From an uncultured Sulfitobacter sp. (GTDB lineage Bacteria; Pseudomonadota; Alphaproteobacteria; Rhodobacterales; Rhodobacteraceae): DNA of 64,000 nucleotides. This document shows, in pieces, positions 52,528 to 60,582 of this stretch (position 1 is the stretch's first letter; each line of letters starts with the position of its first letter). Made by a program: the position numbers and the translations under genes. Location of the stretch: positions 620,001 to 684,000 of the forward strand of contig NZ_CANMQS010000002.1 of NCBI RefSeq assembly GCF_947500075.1, in the 5' to 3' direction. Below the pieces are notes generated by a model. That model saw nothing but the letters and a program-made list of their open reading frames with translations, was not told the origin of the DNA and did no database searches.

Positions 52528-53402
52528 GCCAGCCGTCCAAAGTCTACGACCGCCAGAACCCGGCCTATTACGCGCTGCTGGTCGCATTGGTGCTGATGGC
52601 CATCGGGCCGATTTACCTGATGCTGGCCACCTCGCTGAAGCTGAATGTGGACATCATGTCAGACAGCGGCGGGTTGTTGTTCATGCCGACGCTGCGGAAC
52701 TACGAAACCGCGCTGTGTGATTTCCTGTGGTACAAGCCGGAGCACCTGCGCCGCTGTGATCCAACCTTCGGTCGCGCGCTGACCAACTCTCTGATCATCG
52801 GCCTGATTTCCACGGCGATCACGCTGATCATCGGCACCATGGCCGCCTATGCGCTGGTCCGTTTCCGGTTCTTTGGGCGTGATGTTGTGTCGATCTGGAC
52901 GCTGATGATGCGCATGGTGCCACCTGCCGTTCTGTTGGTGCCGGTCTTTGGCATCTGGACCTTCCAGTTTGGTCTGGATGGCACGCGGGGCGGGATCATC
53001 CTTGTCTATGTGGCGCTCAATCTGCCGTTTGTGATCTGGATCCTGCAATCCTTCATCGTGCAGGTGCCGATCCAGCTGGAAGAGGCCGCACGGATGGACG
53101 GGGCAGGGCCGTTTGGCGTCTTCTTCCTCGTAGTTCTGCCGCTGATCAAGCCGGGCATCGCGGCGGCGTCGATCTTCACCTTCCGCGTCGCCTGGAATGA
53201 ATTCCTGCTGGCCAACGCGCTGTCGGACCGCAATTCGCGCACTGTCCCGGTGACCATCGTCAACAGCCTGACGGAATTTGATATCGACTGGGGCGTGATC
53301 ATGGCCACGGGCATGCTGCTGGCGATCCCGCCGATCATCTTCACTTTCGTCGCCAGCCGCCAGATCATCACGGGTATGACGGCGGGTGCGGTCAAGGGCT
53401 GA
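52524..53402 (+). CDS. ABC transporter permease (MalG/UgpE-like)
   Basis: A 292-residue permease with six hydrophobic segments. The EAA loop is QLEEAARMDGAGPFGVFFLVVLPLIKPG, followed by AAASIFTFRVAWNEFLLANAL, typical of MalG partners. A periplasmic insert of about 40 residues with two cysteines (YETALCDFLWYKPEHLRRCD) follows the first helix and is longer than usual. It is translationally coupled to the first permease and lies four bases before the UPF0261 gene. Confidence 0.9.
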   Translation: MSQPSKVYDRQNPAYYALLVALVLMAIGPIYLMLATSLKLNVDIMSDSGGLLFMPTLRNYETALCDFLWYKPEHLRRCDPTFGRALTNSLIIGLISTAITLIIGTMAAYALVRFRFFGRDVVSIWTLMMRMVPPAVLLVPVFGIWTFQFGLDGTRGGIILVYVALNLPFVIWILQSFIVQVPIQLEEAARMDGAGPFGVFFLVVLPLIKPGIAAASIFTFRVAWNEFLLANALSDRNSRTVPVTIVNSLTEFDIDWGVIMATGMLLAIPPIIFTFVASRQIITGMTAGAVKG

Positions 53403-53405
53403 CCC

Positions 53406-54518
53406 ATGCTGCTGCTGGCCACCTATGACACCAAGGCGGAGGAGGCCGAATACCTGATCCGCGCGCTGGCGGCCCTTGGGGTGGATGTCGACAAGATCGA
53501 CATCTCCCTTCACGCCAAAGGCGCGCAATGGGGCCCTGAGGACAAACTCAAGGGTATGGAAGCCGCCACCAAACGCGCCATTGAGGAGATCGCGGCCACC
53601 AAAGCCAAGGGGCGGCGTATGGTCGTGGCCATTGGCGGCGGCACGGGCGGGCAGATTGCATTGCAGGTGCTGCGCTCCCTGCCGATATCCATGCCGAAGG
53701 TGTTGGTGACAACGCTGCCGTTTGACCCGCGCTACATCATTGCCGACAGCTCCATTGTGCTGGTGCCCACGGTGGCGGACCTGTGCGGGTTGAACGCCAC
53801 CACCCGCACGGCCCTTGATCAGGCGGCGGCGATTGCCGGGGGGCTTTATCATTCCACGCTGCCCACCGGGCCGATCCCGCTGACCCCCTCCATTGGCGTG
53901 ACAACGCTGGGGGTGACGGGGCCGGGGACGGATGCGCTCTGTGCCCGGTTGCGTAAGGGCGGGGACGAGGTCACCGTTTTCCATGCCAACGGCTTTGGCG
54001 GTGCGGCCTTCACCCGTTGGGCGCAGATGGGCGCGTTCAAAGCGGTGGTGGATTACACGCCGCATGAGCTGACGCGCAACTACATCGCCGGCGCCCATGT
54101 GGACATGCCCGAACGGTTCACTGCCATGGGCGGCTTGCCGCGGGTGATCCTGCCCGGAGGGGTCAATTTCATCGGCATGGGCGAAGCGGCGCTGCTGCCG
54201 GACGTCTACAAGGCGCGCCCGCATTACGCCCATTCGCCGCTCTTCACCCATGTGCAGTGTTCCGAGGCCGAGATGGTCACCTGCGCCGACATCCTTGGGG
54301 AAGCGCTGATCGCGGCCACAGCCCCCGTGCGGGTGCTGATCCCGATGGGTGGCTTTTCATCCGAAGACCGCCCCGGCGGCACGATAGAGAACGAAGAACT
54401 GCGTCATGCCTTTGCCGACAGGTTAGAGGCTCACATCCCGCTGACCCGCCTGCCGGGGCATATCAACGACCCGGACGTTGCCCATGCCGCAGCCGATATG
54501 CTGCAAGAGATTACATAG
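53406..54518 (+). CDS. UPF0261 / Tm-1-like ATP-binding domain protein
   Basis: A 370-residue protein that begins at MLLLATYDTKAEEAEYL, the family's first strand, without the few residues that usually precede it. Further family marks are RMVVAIGGGTGGQIALQVL, TTLPFDPRYIIADSSIVLVPTVADLCGLN and VFHANGFGGAAFTRWAQMGAF, and the C-terminal half contains RVLIPMGGFSSEDRPGG. The family is found in sugar and acid catabolic operons, and some plant relatives bind ATP, but the reaction is not known. Here it sits in the transporter operon next to an aldolase. Confidence 0.82.
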   Translation: MLLLATYDTKAEEAEYLIRALAALGVDVDKIDISLHAKGAQWGPEDKLKGMEAATKRAIEEIAATKAKGRRMVVAIGGGTGGQIALQVLRSLPISMPKVLVTTLPFDPRYIIADSSIVLVPTVADLCGLNATTRTALDQAAAIAGGLYHSTLPTGPIPLTPSIGVTTLGVTGPGTDALCARLRKGGDEVTVFHANGFGGAAFTRWAQMGAFKAVVDYTPHELTRNYIAGAHVDMPERFTAMGGLPRVILPGGVNFIGMGEAALLPDVYKARPHYAHSPLFTHVQCSEAEMVTCADILGEALIAATAPVRVLIPMGGFSSEDRPGGTIENEELRHAFADRLEAHIPLTRLPGHINDPDVAHAAADMLQEIT

Positions 54519-54527
54519 GAAAACCAG

Positions 54528-55190
54528 ATGCTTGACCCCTCCGATATCGAAGCCAATAAGGACGCGCTGATCTGGTCCGCGCGGCGGTGTTTTGACCTGA
54601 AACTCCAGACCAACGCGGGCGGCAACCTGTCGGTGCGCCTGTCCAGCGGTGATGCGATTGTGATCAAACCCTCTGGTGTGGGGTTTGCAGAATGCAGCCG
54701 CGACAACCTGCAAGTGGTGCATCTGGACGGCAGGATTGAGCCGTCGTCCTTCAAGCCGTCCAAGGATCTGGATTTCCACCTCGATCTCTACCGCATCCGG
54801 CCTGACATCAATGCGATTGTGCATTGCCACAGCCCCTGGGCCACCGGCTTTGCCAGTGCGGGGTTGGAGATACCCTGCCTGACGGTACAAACGATTGAAA
54901 AGATTGGCCGCATGCCGCTGATCCCGCTGTCAGACAACGGCGGGCCGCAGACCGAAGTGGAAATCTCTCCCTTCTTTCAGGACACCAGCATCCGGGCTGC
55001 TGTACTGGCCAACCACGGCACCATTGGCGTCGGCAAGACCCTGACGGCAGCGCAGTATCTTGCTGAGATCATTGAGGAAACCGCGCATATCGCCTACGTC
55101 CGCGATACGCTGATGGCGGCTCATGGCAAGACGGTGGCTGACCTGCCAACCTACGGCACCGCCCGCGACGCGCAGGCTGCTAAGAGCTAG
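54528..55190 (+). CDS. Class II aldolase/adducin-family protein (second copy)
   Basis: A 220-residue class II aldolase of the fuculose-phosphate aldolase size class. The zinc ligands appear in HCHSPWATGF and NHGTIGVG, and the phosphate loop is TNAGGNLSVRLSSGD. It is the last gene of the transporter operon; its end overlaps the convergent LacI gene by 11 bases. It lacks the C-terminal extension of the other aldolase in the window, so the two probably act on different intermediates. Confidence 0.83.
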   Translation: MLDPSDIEANKDALIWSARRCFDLKLQTNAGGNLSVRLSSGDAIVIKPSGVGFAECSRDNLQVVHLDGRIEPSSFKPSKDLDFHLDLYRIRPDINAIVHCHSPWATGFASAGLEIPCLTVQTIEKIGRMPLIPLSDNGGPQTEVEISPFFQDTSIRAAVLANHGTIGVGKTLTAAQYLAEIIEETAHIAYVRDTLMAAHGKTVADLPTYGTARDAQAAKS

Positions 55191-56172
55191 GCGGCGCGAG
55201 CGACGCGCGCCGCATCATCCGTGTTTCCAGACAGACCGGGGCAGGGCTCTCCCCCCGCTCCACGATGCCGATCAGCATTTCCGCCGCCGCGCGACCCATC
55301 GCGTTATGCGGCACCCGTACCGTGGTGAGCGCAGGTTGGACCACCCGTGACAGGGCCATGTCGTCAAACCCGGTGATCGATACATCCTCCGGCACGCGCA
55401 GACCCATCTCGCGCGCCTGCGTCAGGGCGCCCACCGCCTGCACGTCATTGGCGCACATGATCACCGTGGGCGGGCGGGCCGTGTCCATCAGCGCGGCAAA
55501 GGCCTCGGCCCCCGCTTCAATTCCGTAGGGGGCCTCGCGCACTGTGACCTCAACCCCAGCCGCCGCGTCCCTGATCGCCTGCATACGCGCCCGCGTGCGG
55601 TCATTCTGCCCGACCGGTGCGGTAATATAGCCGATGCGGCTGTGCCCCTGTGCCAAAACCTCCTGCGCCAGCGTCTGCATGGCCGCGTAGTTGTCGAACC
55701 CGACCGACGGCAGCACAGCACCCGGATCATAGGCCCAGGCCACAATCACCGGCAGGCCGCGTTGCGCCAGAAATCCCTCGATCCCCGCTGTCCGCTCATG
55801 CCCGATCAGCAACAACCCATCCGCCCCCCGCGCCACCAGCGACCGGATTTGCGCGGCTTCCTGATCGGGATCATAGGAGGATGACGCCAGCAGCAGATCA
55901 TATCCCGCAGCACTCAGCGTTTCCTGAAAGGCCTGCAACCCTTCGGCAAAGATCGCGTTTTCCATCGTGGGGATGATTGCACCAATGGTGTTGGTGCGTT
56001 TGGCTGCCATGACCCGCGCGCCAAAGTGCGGCGAATAGCCCAGCGCTTCCACCGCTTCCATCACCCGCGCACGGGTCGCCTCCACAACTTTCTCCGGCGT
56101 ATTCAAACACCGTGAGACCGTCGCGGTTGAGACTTTTGCGCGTTTCGCGACATCTTCCAGCGTGGGGGTCAT
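55180..56172 (-). CDS. LacI-family transcriptional regulator divergent from hpsN
   Basis: A 330-residue regulator with the LacI HTH at residues about 3-50 (LEDVAKRAKVSTATVSRCLNTPEKVVE) and an effector domain ending RMMRRASLAPP. It is convergent with the aldolase gene and divergent from hpsN, with a near-palindromic LacI-type site in the 212-base gap. Control of the dihydroxypropanesulfonate genes is the natural inference; control of the sugar transporter arm to its right is less likely because of the convergent orientation. Confidence 0.85.
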   Translation of the reverse strand: MTPTLEDVAKRAKVSTATVSRCLNTPEKVVEATRARVMEAVEALGYSPHFGARVMAAKRTNTIGAIIPTMENAIFAEGLQAFQETLSAAGYDLLLASSSYDPDQEAAQIRSLVARGADGLLLIGHERTAGIEGFLAQRGLPVIVAWAYDPGAVLPSVGFDNYAAMQTLAQEVLAQGHSRIGYITAPVGQNDRTRARMQAIRDAAAGVEVTVREAPYGIEAGAEAFAALMDTARPPTVIMCANDVQAVGALTQAREMGLRVPEDVSITGFDDMALSRVVQPALTTVRVPHNAMGRAAAEMLIGIVERGESPAPVCLETRMMRRASLAPPSS

Positions 56173-56269
56173 AAGGAGTCTACCATACTGCGACTTTCAG
56201 AAACCTGAATGACTTATTTGCGATTAGCGAAAAAGCCCTGGATTGCTGTAATGGGAAGGATATAACTGA

Positions 56270-56283
56270 TGAAAGCGCTTGCA
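56270..56283. promoter_or_regulatory. Candidate LacI operator between lacI and hpsN
   Basis: TGAAAGC-GCTTGCA matches its own reverse complement at 6 of 7 positions in each half and has the central GC/CG-type core of LacI-family sites. It lies about 98 bases upstream of the regulator start and 101 upstream of the hpsN start, the midpoint of the divergent gap. Confidence 0.55.
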
Positions 56284-56384
56284 TCCAGCCATTTCCACCC
56301 GTTAAACGTGACAGGAGACGACTCGCCCTGACGTAGGGGCAAGCCGCAGCACCCAACAGTTCAACATTCGGGAGACAGCGACAG

Positions 56385-57692
56385 ATGGCGCGCGAATACC
56401 TCAAGAAAGCCACGCTTACCGCGAAATCAGATGCCTCTGAAGTACGCGACATCGTCAACACCATCCTTCAGGACATCGAAGCAGGCGGTGACAAGGCCGC
56501 GATGGAATATGCCGCCAAGTTCGACAAATACGAAGGCAACATCCTGCTGACCGAGGAAGAGATCGCCGCTGCCGCCGATCTGGTGCCGGAGAAGGTCAAG
56601 GCCGACATCCGCTTTGCCCATGACAACGTCAAACGCTTTGCCGAAAAACAGAAATCCACCGTCGCAGATGTGGAATACGAAGTGGTGCCCGGCCTCATCG
56701 CAGGTCAGAAAGCCATCCCCGTCGACGCCGCAGGCTGCTATGTCCCCGGTGGCCGCTACAGCCACATCGCATCGGCCATCATGACAGTGACCACGGCCAA
56801 AGTTGCAGGCTGCCGCCACATCACCGCCTGTTCCCCGCCACGCCCCGACGTCGGTGTGGCCCCGGCCATCGTTTACGCTGCGCATATTTGCGGCGCGGAC
56901 AAGATCATGGCCATGGGCGGTGTGCAGGGTGTAGCCGCGATGACATTCGGCCTGTTTGGTCTGCCCAAGGCGAACATCCTCGTCGGTCCCGGCAACCAGT
57001 TCGTCGCCGAAGCCAAGCGCAGCCTTTTTGGCCGCGTGGGCATCGACATGATCGCAGGCCCAACCGACAGCCTGATCCTTGCTGACAAGGACGCGGACGC
57101 GCATATCGTGGCAACCGACCTCGTCAGCCAGGCAGAGCATGGCTACAACTCTCCCGTCTGGCTGGTCACGGACTGCCGTGCGCTGGCCGAAGACGTCATG
57201 GCCCGGATCCCTGCGCTGATTGATGATCTGCCGGATGTGAACCGTGAAAACGCCACCGCCGCGTGGCGCGATTATGCGGAAGTCATCGTCTGCGCCGACC
57301 GTGAGGAAATGGCAGCCACATCAGACGATTACGCGCCAGAGCACCTTACCGTGCAGGCGGCTGATCTGGATTGGTGGCTGAACCGCCTGACCTGCTACGG
57401 CTCTCTGTTCCTCGGTGAAGAGACCACCGTGTCCTATGGCGACAAGGCTGCCGGCACCAACCACGTGCTGCCAACCTCCGGGGCGGCGAACTACACCGGT
57501 GGCCTGTCGGTGCACAAATACATGAAGATCGTCACCTGGCAGCGCGCCACGCAGGAAGGCTCAAAACCCGTCGCTCTTGCCACAGCGCGTATTTCCCGCC
57601 TTGAAGGCATGGAAGGGCACGCCCGCGCCGCGGATGTGCGTCTGGCGAAGTATTTCCCAACCGAAAACTTCGATCTGACGCCCTATGACTGA
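56385..57692 (+). CDS. hpsN: Sulfopropanediol 3-dehydrogenase HpsN (HisD family)
   Basis: A 435-residue member of the histidinol dehydrogenase family. HpsN oxidises 2,3-dihydroxypropane-1-sulfonate to sulfolactate with NAD in two steps. The fold markers are AGCYVPGGRYSHIASAIMT, ILVGPGNQFVAEAKR, SQAEHGYNSPVWL (metal Gln and His), DDYAPEHL (catalytic Glu-His), YGDKAAGTNHVLPTSG (metal Asp) and EGMEGHARAAD (metal His). The absence of other his genes and the downstream SDR, ADH and comDE genes favour HpsN over HisD. GGGAGAC precedes the ATG. Confidence 0.85.
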   Translation: MAREYLKKATLTAKSDASEVRDIVNTILQDIEAGGDKAAMEYAAKFDKYEGNILLTEEEIAAAADLVPEKVKADIRFAHDNVKRFAEKQKSTVADVEYEVVPGLIAGQKAIPVDAAGCYVPGGRYSHIASAIMTVTTAKVAGCRHITACSPPRPDVGVAPAIVYAAHICGADKIMAMGGVQGVAAMTFGLFGLPKANILVGPGNQFVAEAKRSLFGRVGIDMIAGPTDSLILADKDADAHIVATDLVSQAEHGYNSPVWLVTDCRALAEDVMARIPALIDDLPDVNRENATAAWRDYAEVIVCADREEMAATSDDYAPEHLTVQAADLDWWLNRLTCYGSLFLGEETTVSYGDKAAGTNHVLPTSGAANYTGGLSVHKYMKIVTWQRATQEGSKPVALATARISRLEGMEGHARAADVRLAKYFPTENFDLTPYD

Positions 57693-58446
57693 CCCCGCCG
57701 CCCTTTTCCGGCTTGAGGGACGGGTGGCTTGCGTCACCGGTGCCAGCTCCGGTTTGGGGCGACATGCCGCTGACGTCCTGGTGCAGGCAGGCGCGCGCGT
57801 CGTTGGCACGGCGCGCCGGGCGGAGGCTTTGGCAGAATGGGCAGCGCAGGCCGGTGAAAACGCGGCAGGCGTTGCTGCTGACGTGGCTGACCGCGACGCG
57901 CTGCACCAGACGGTGGCGGCGATTTCCGCGCCGTTTGGCACGCCTGACATCATCGTCCACGCGGCGGGTCTGAACACCCGTGAAGCCGCCGATGACGTGA
58001 CGCCTGACGGCTGGGACCGGACGCTTGCGATCAACCTGACCGCACCGTTCTTCCTGACGCAAGCGATCGCGCCCGCAATGGCCGCCAAAGGCTGGGGCAG
58101 GGTGGTCAACTTCGCCTCCCTGCAATCCACCCGCGCCTTTCCCGGCGGGATTGCCTATGGGGCGACCAAAGGCGGCGTGAGCCAACTGACCCGCGCCATG
58201 GCCGAAGCCTGGTCGTCCAAAGGCATCATGGTGAACGCCATCGGTCCCGGTTTCTTTCCCACCGAACTGACCGCAGCCGTCTTCGACGACCCCGACCGGG
58301 CCGCGCGCAATGCCGCGCAAACCTGCGTGGGGCGCAACGGTATGATGTCTGACATGGACGGGCCGCTGTTGTTCCTGTGCTCTGATGCCAGCGCCTATGT
58401 CACCGGCCAGACCCTGATGGTAGACGGAGGATTCACCGCCAAATGA
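57685..58446 (+). CDS. hpsO: Short-chain dehydrogenase of the DHPS cluster (HpsO-like)
   Basis: A 253-residue SDR. The cofactor motif is VTGASSGLGRHAADVLV at about 17-33, the structural motif appears as HAAGLNTREA, and the catalytic Tyr-x3-Lys is IAYGATKGG at about 153-160. The C-terminal YVTGQTLMVDGGF is the usual SDR ending. Its start overlaps hpsN by eight bases. In Cupriavidus two dehydrogenases, HpsO and HpsP, are thought to interconvert DHPS enantiomers. The assignment of the O or P name to this protein is by gene order and is uncertain. Confidence 0.7.
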   Translation: MTDPAALFRLEGRVACVTGASSGLGRHAADVLVQAGARVVGTARRAEALAEWAAQAGENAAGVAADVADRDALHQTVAAISAPFGTPDIIVHAAGLNTREAADDVTPDGWDRTLAINLTAPFFLTQAIAPAMAAKGWGRVVNFASLQSTRAFPGGIAYGATKGGVSQLTRAMAEAWSSKGIMVNAIGPGFFPTELTAAVFDDPDRAARNAAQTCVGRNGMMSDMDGPLLFLCSDASAYVTGQTLMVDGGFTAK

Positions 58447-59426
58447 AAGCGCTCATCTACGACGGCCCCGAAACCCTTGGCTTCCGCGACGCGGCCGATC
58501 CTGCGCCGCAGCCGGGTGAAGTCCTTATCCGCATTGATGCCGTGGGCATCTGCGGTTCTGACATGCACGCCTACCTGGGTCATGACGACCGCCGACCCGC
58601 GCCGCTGATCCTGGGCCATGAGGGGGCAGGGACCATCATCGGCGGGCCGCGTGACGGCGAACGGGTGACGATCAATCCGCTGGTCACCTGTGGCACATGC
58701 CCGGCCTGTGAAACCGGACGGGAAAACCTGTGCCCGTCGCGACAGATCATCTCCATGCCGCCCCGCGAGGGGGCCTTCGCGCAATATGTCTGCATGCCCG
58801 AAGGCAATCTGGTTGCCGTGCCCGATGCGGTGCCCCTGACCAAAGCCGCGCTGGCCGAACCGCTGGCTGTCAGCTGGCATGCCGTCCGACTTGGGCTGGA
58901 GGCGCTGCACCCCCAGGCCGACCGCGACGCGCTGGTGCTGGGCGGCGGGGCGATTGGGGTGGCCGCAGCGCTCAGCCTGCAGGCGATGGGCGTGGCGCGG
59001 GTCATCGTGGTGGAACCCAACGCAACCCGGCGGGCCTATCTTGAAACCGAATGCGGGCTGGAGTGCGTGGCCGAGGCGCAGGGCAGCCATGGCATTGTTG
59101 TGGATGCGGTGGGCTATGCCGCCACCCGCGCCACGGCCTCGGCCATGTGCCGTCCGGGCGGGGTGATTGTGCACATCGGTCTGGGCGAGGATCTGGGCGG
59201 TCTGGATATCCGCCGCTTGACCTTGCAGGAAATCACCTTCATCGGCACCTACACCTACACCGCGCAAGACTTCCGCGACACCTGCGCAGCACTTTTTGAG
59301 GGCGCGCTCGGCCCGCTGGACTGGACCGAGGAACGCCCGCTGGATGCAGGGGCCGCCGCCTTTGCCGACCTGCGTGCAGGCCGCACCGCAACACCAAAGA
59401 TCATTCTGCTCCCGTGGCAGTCGTGA
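58443..59426 (+). CDS. hpsP: Zinc-dependent alcohol dehydrogenase of the DHPS cluster (HpsP-like)
   Basis: A 327-residue MDR-family dehydrogenase. Catalytic zinc residues appear in ICGSDMHAYLGHDD and ILGHEGAGTI, the structural zinc cysteines in NPLVTCGTCPACETGRENLC, and the cofactor motif is VLGGGAIGVAAALSL. It overlaps the SDR by ATGA. It would act with the SDR on the C2 hydroxyl of DHPS, or alternatively on sulfolactate, for which no dedicated dehydrogenase is seen nearby. Confidence 0.7.
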   Translation: MKALIYDGPETLGFRDAADPAPQPGEVLIRIDAVGICGSDMHAYLGHDDRRPAPLILGHEGAGTIIGGPRDGERVTINPLVTCGTCPACETGRENLCPSRQIISMPPREGAFAQYVCMPEGNLVAVPDAVPLTKAALAEPLAVSWHAVRLGLEALHPQADRDALVLGGGAIGVAAALSLQAMGVARVIVVEPNATRRAYLETECGLECVAEAQGSHGIVVDAVGYAATRATASAMCRPGGVIVHIGLGEDLGGLDIRRLTLQEITFIGTYTYTAQDFRDTCAALFEGALGPLDWTEERPLDAGAAAFADLRAGRTATPKIILLPWQS

Positions 59427-59471
59427 AACCACAGATATCAACTTAAACAAGGACTTGGGGATACCTAGCAC

Positions 59472-59978
59472 ATGAACATAGACAAAAAGATCGCGGATGA
59501 TCTTATTGCAAACGACGTCTCTTTTGTGACCACCGTGCCTTGCAAACAGCTGGCCGGTGTCATCGACGAGGTTGAGGCACGCGACGAGATATTCCACATC
59601 CCCGCCAACAAGGAAGACGAAGGCATGGGGCTGTGCGCGGGCGCATGGATGGGCGGCAAACGCCCGATGATCATCATGCAGAACACCGCGATTGGCGTGA
59701 CGATCAACACGCTGGCCACGCTGACGCAATACTACCGCATGCCGCTGCCGATGCTGATCAGCTACCGGGGTGAACTGCGTGAACCGGTGGCCTGTCAGGT
59801 CGAAATGGCGGTGCACACCAAGGCGCTGCTGGCCCAGATGAACATCCCAACCTACCATTTTCACTGGCAAAAAGACGTTGAGGAGTTTGATAACATCCTC
59901 AAATACACCTTCATGTGCAACAAGCCGGTCGCGATCCTGACCGACGCCAACTTCTGGGGAGGCTACGGCGACCAATGA
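59472..59978 (+). CDS. comD: Sulfopyruvate decarboxylase alpha subunit ComD
   Basis: A 168-residue TPP-enzyme Pyr-domain subunit. The conserved glutamate needed for TPP activation lies in NKEDEGMGLCAGAWMGG, and MQNTAIGVTINTLATLTQYYRMP is the typical helix that follows. With ComE it decarboxylates sulfopyruvate to sulfoacetaldehyde. The split alpha/beta form and the hpsN context favour ComDE over phosphonopyruvate decarboxylase, usually a single chain. Its stop overlaps the comE start. Confidence 0.85.
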   Translation: MNIDKKIADDLIANDVSFVTTVPCKQLAGVIDEVEARDEIFHIPANKEDEGMGLCAGAWMGGKRPMIIMQNTAIGVTINTLATLTQYYRMPLPMLISYRGELREPVACQVEMAVHTKALLAQMNIPTYHFHWQKDVEEFDNILKYTFMCNKPVAILTDANFWGGYGDQ

Positions 59979-60529
59979 TCCGTTCTGAAATCCTGCGCGA
60001 GATCGCGCCCATCCTGAACCCCCACCTTGTTGTCTGCAACATCGGTCTGCCCAGCCAGGAGCTGCACATGATCGACGACAACGAACGCAATTTCTACATG
60101 CTCGGCACGATGGGACTGTCGTCTTCCATCGGTCTGGGACTGGCGCTGGCCCAAGACAAGACCGTTATCTCCATCGATGGCGACGGCTCGGTGCTGACCA
60201 ACCTCGGCACGCTGCCGACGATTGCCAACAATGTGGCGGATAACTTCATCCTGATGATCATCGACAACGGGTCTTACGGCTCCACCGGGGATCAGCCGAC
60301 CTATGCGGGCAAGAAGACCAAGCTCGAAGCGGTGGCGGCGGCCTGCGGCTGTGAGAATGTGGTGACCTGTCAGGACGTGGATACCGGCAAAGTCCTGCAA
60401 GAGGCCATCGACAGCAAGAAGATGACCGTGATCGTGGTGAAATGCGAAAGCGGCAACATCAAGCTGCCCGTGATCACCATGGATCCCGTCGTGATCCGGG
60501 ACCGCTTCATGAAAGCCGTTGAGGCCTGA
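59975..60529 (+). CDS. comE: Sulfopyruvate decarboxylase beta subunit ComE
   Basis: A 184-residue TPP-binding PP-domain subunit. The TPP motif reads SIDGDGSVLTNLGTLP with the closing IIDNGSYGSTGDQ about 26 residues on, the usual GDG-x(24-27)-N spacing. NIGLPSQELH and LGTMGLSSSIGLGLALA are also characteristic. The ATG at 59975 overlaps the comD stop (ATGA). The product sulfoacetaldehyde is the same intermediate made by SauS in the other sulfonate operon of the window. Confidence 0.85.
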   Translation: MIRSEILREIAPILNPHLVVCNIGLPSQELHMIDDNERNFYMLGTMGLSSSIGLGLALAQDKTVISIDGDGSVLTNLGTLPTIANNVADNFILMIIDNGSYGSTGDQPTYAGKKTKLEAVAAACGCENVVTCQDVDTGKVLQEAIDSKKMTVIVVKCESGNIKLPVITMDPVVIRDRFMKAVEA

Positions 60530-60540
60530 TCGAAAATCCT

Positions 60541-60569
60541 ATTGGGGGCGCCACCGCGGCGTCCCCAAT
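60541..60569. terminator. Terminator-like hairpin between comE and the CheB-CheR gene
   Basis: ATTGGGGGCGCC (60541-60552) and GGCGTCCCCAAT (60558-60569) form a 12-bp stem with one wobble pair and a five-base loop. It sits in the 53-base convergent gap, so it may serve both directions, although no long U-run follows. Confidence 0.65.
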
Positions 60570-60582
60570 GGACGATTTGAGC

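Noticed and set aside
52659-54251. Minus-strand open frame of about 530 codons over the second permease and UPF0261
   Set aside because: Composition and position mark it as an antisense shadow; both plus-strand genes are coupled to neighbours and show family motifs.
56385-57692. Histidinol dehydrogenase HisD
   Set aside because: The fold and metal residues match, but no histidine biosynthesis genes are near and the operon continues with SDR, ADH and sulfopyruvate decarboxylase genes, as in DHPS catabolism.
58395-59975. Minus-strand open frame of about 526 codons over the ADH and comD genes
   Set aside because: It has no domain motif, while the plus strand carries zinc-ADH and TPP-enzyme motifs in overlapping genes.
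59472-60529. Phosphonopyruvate decarboxylase or acetolactate synthase-like enzyme
   Set aside because: Those are normally single polypeptides; two short subunits split at the Pyr/PP boundary next to hpsN point to ComDE.
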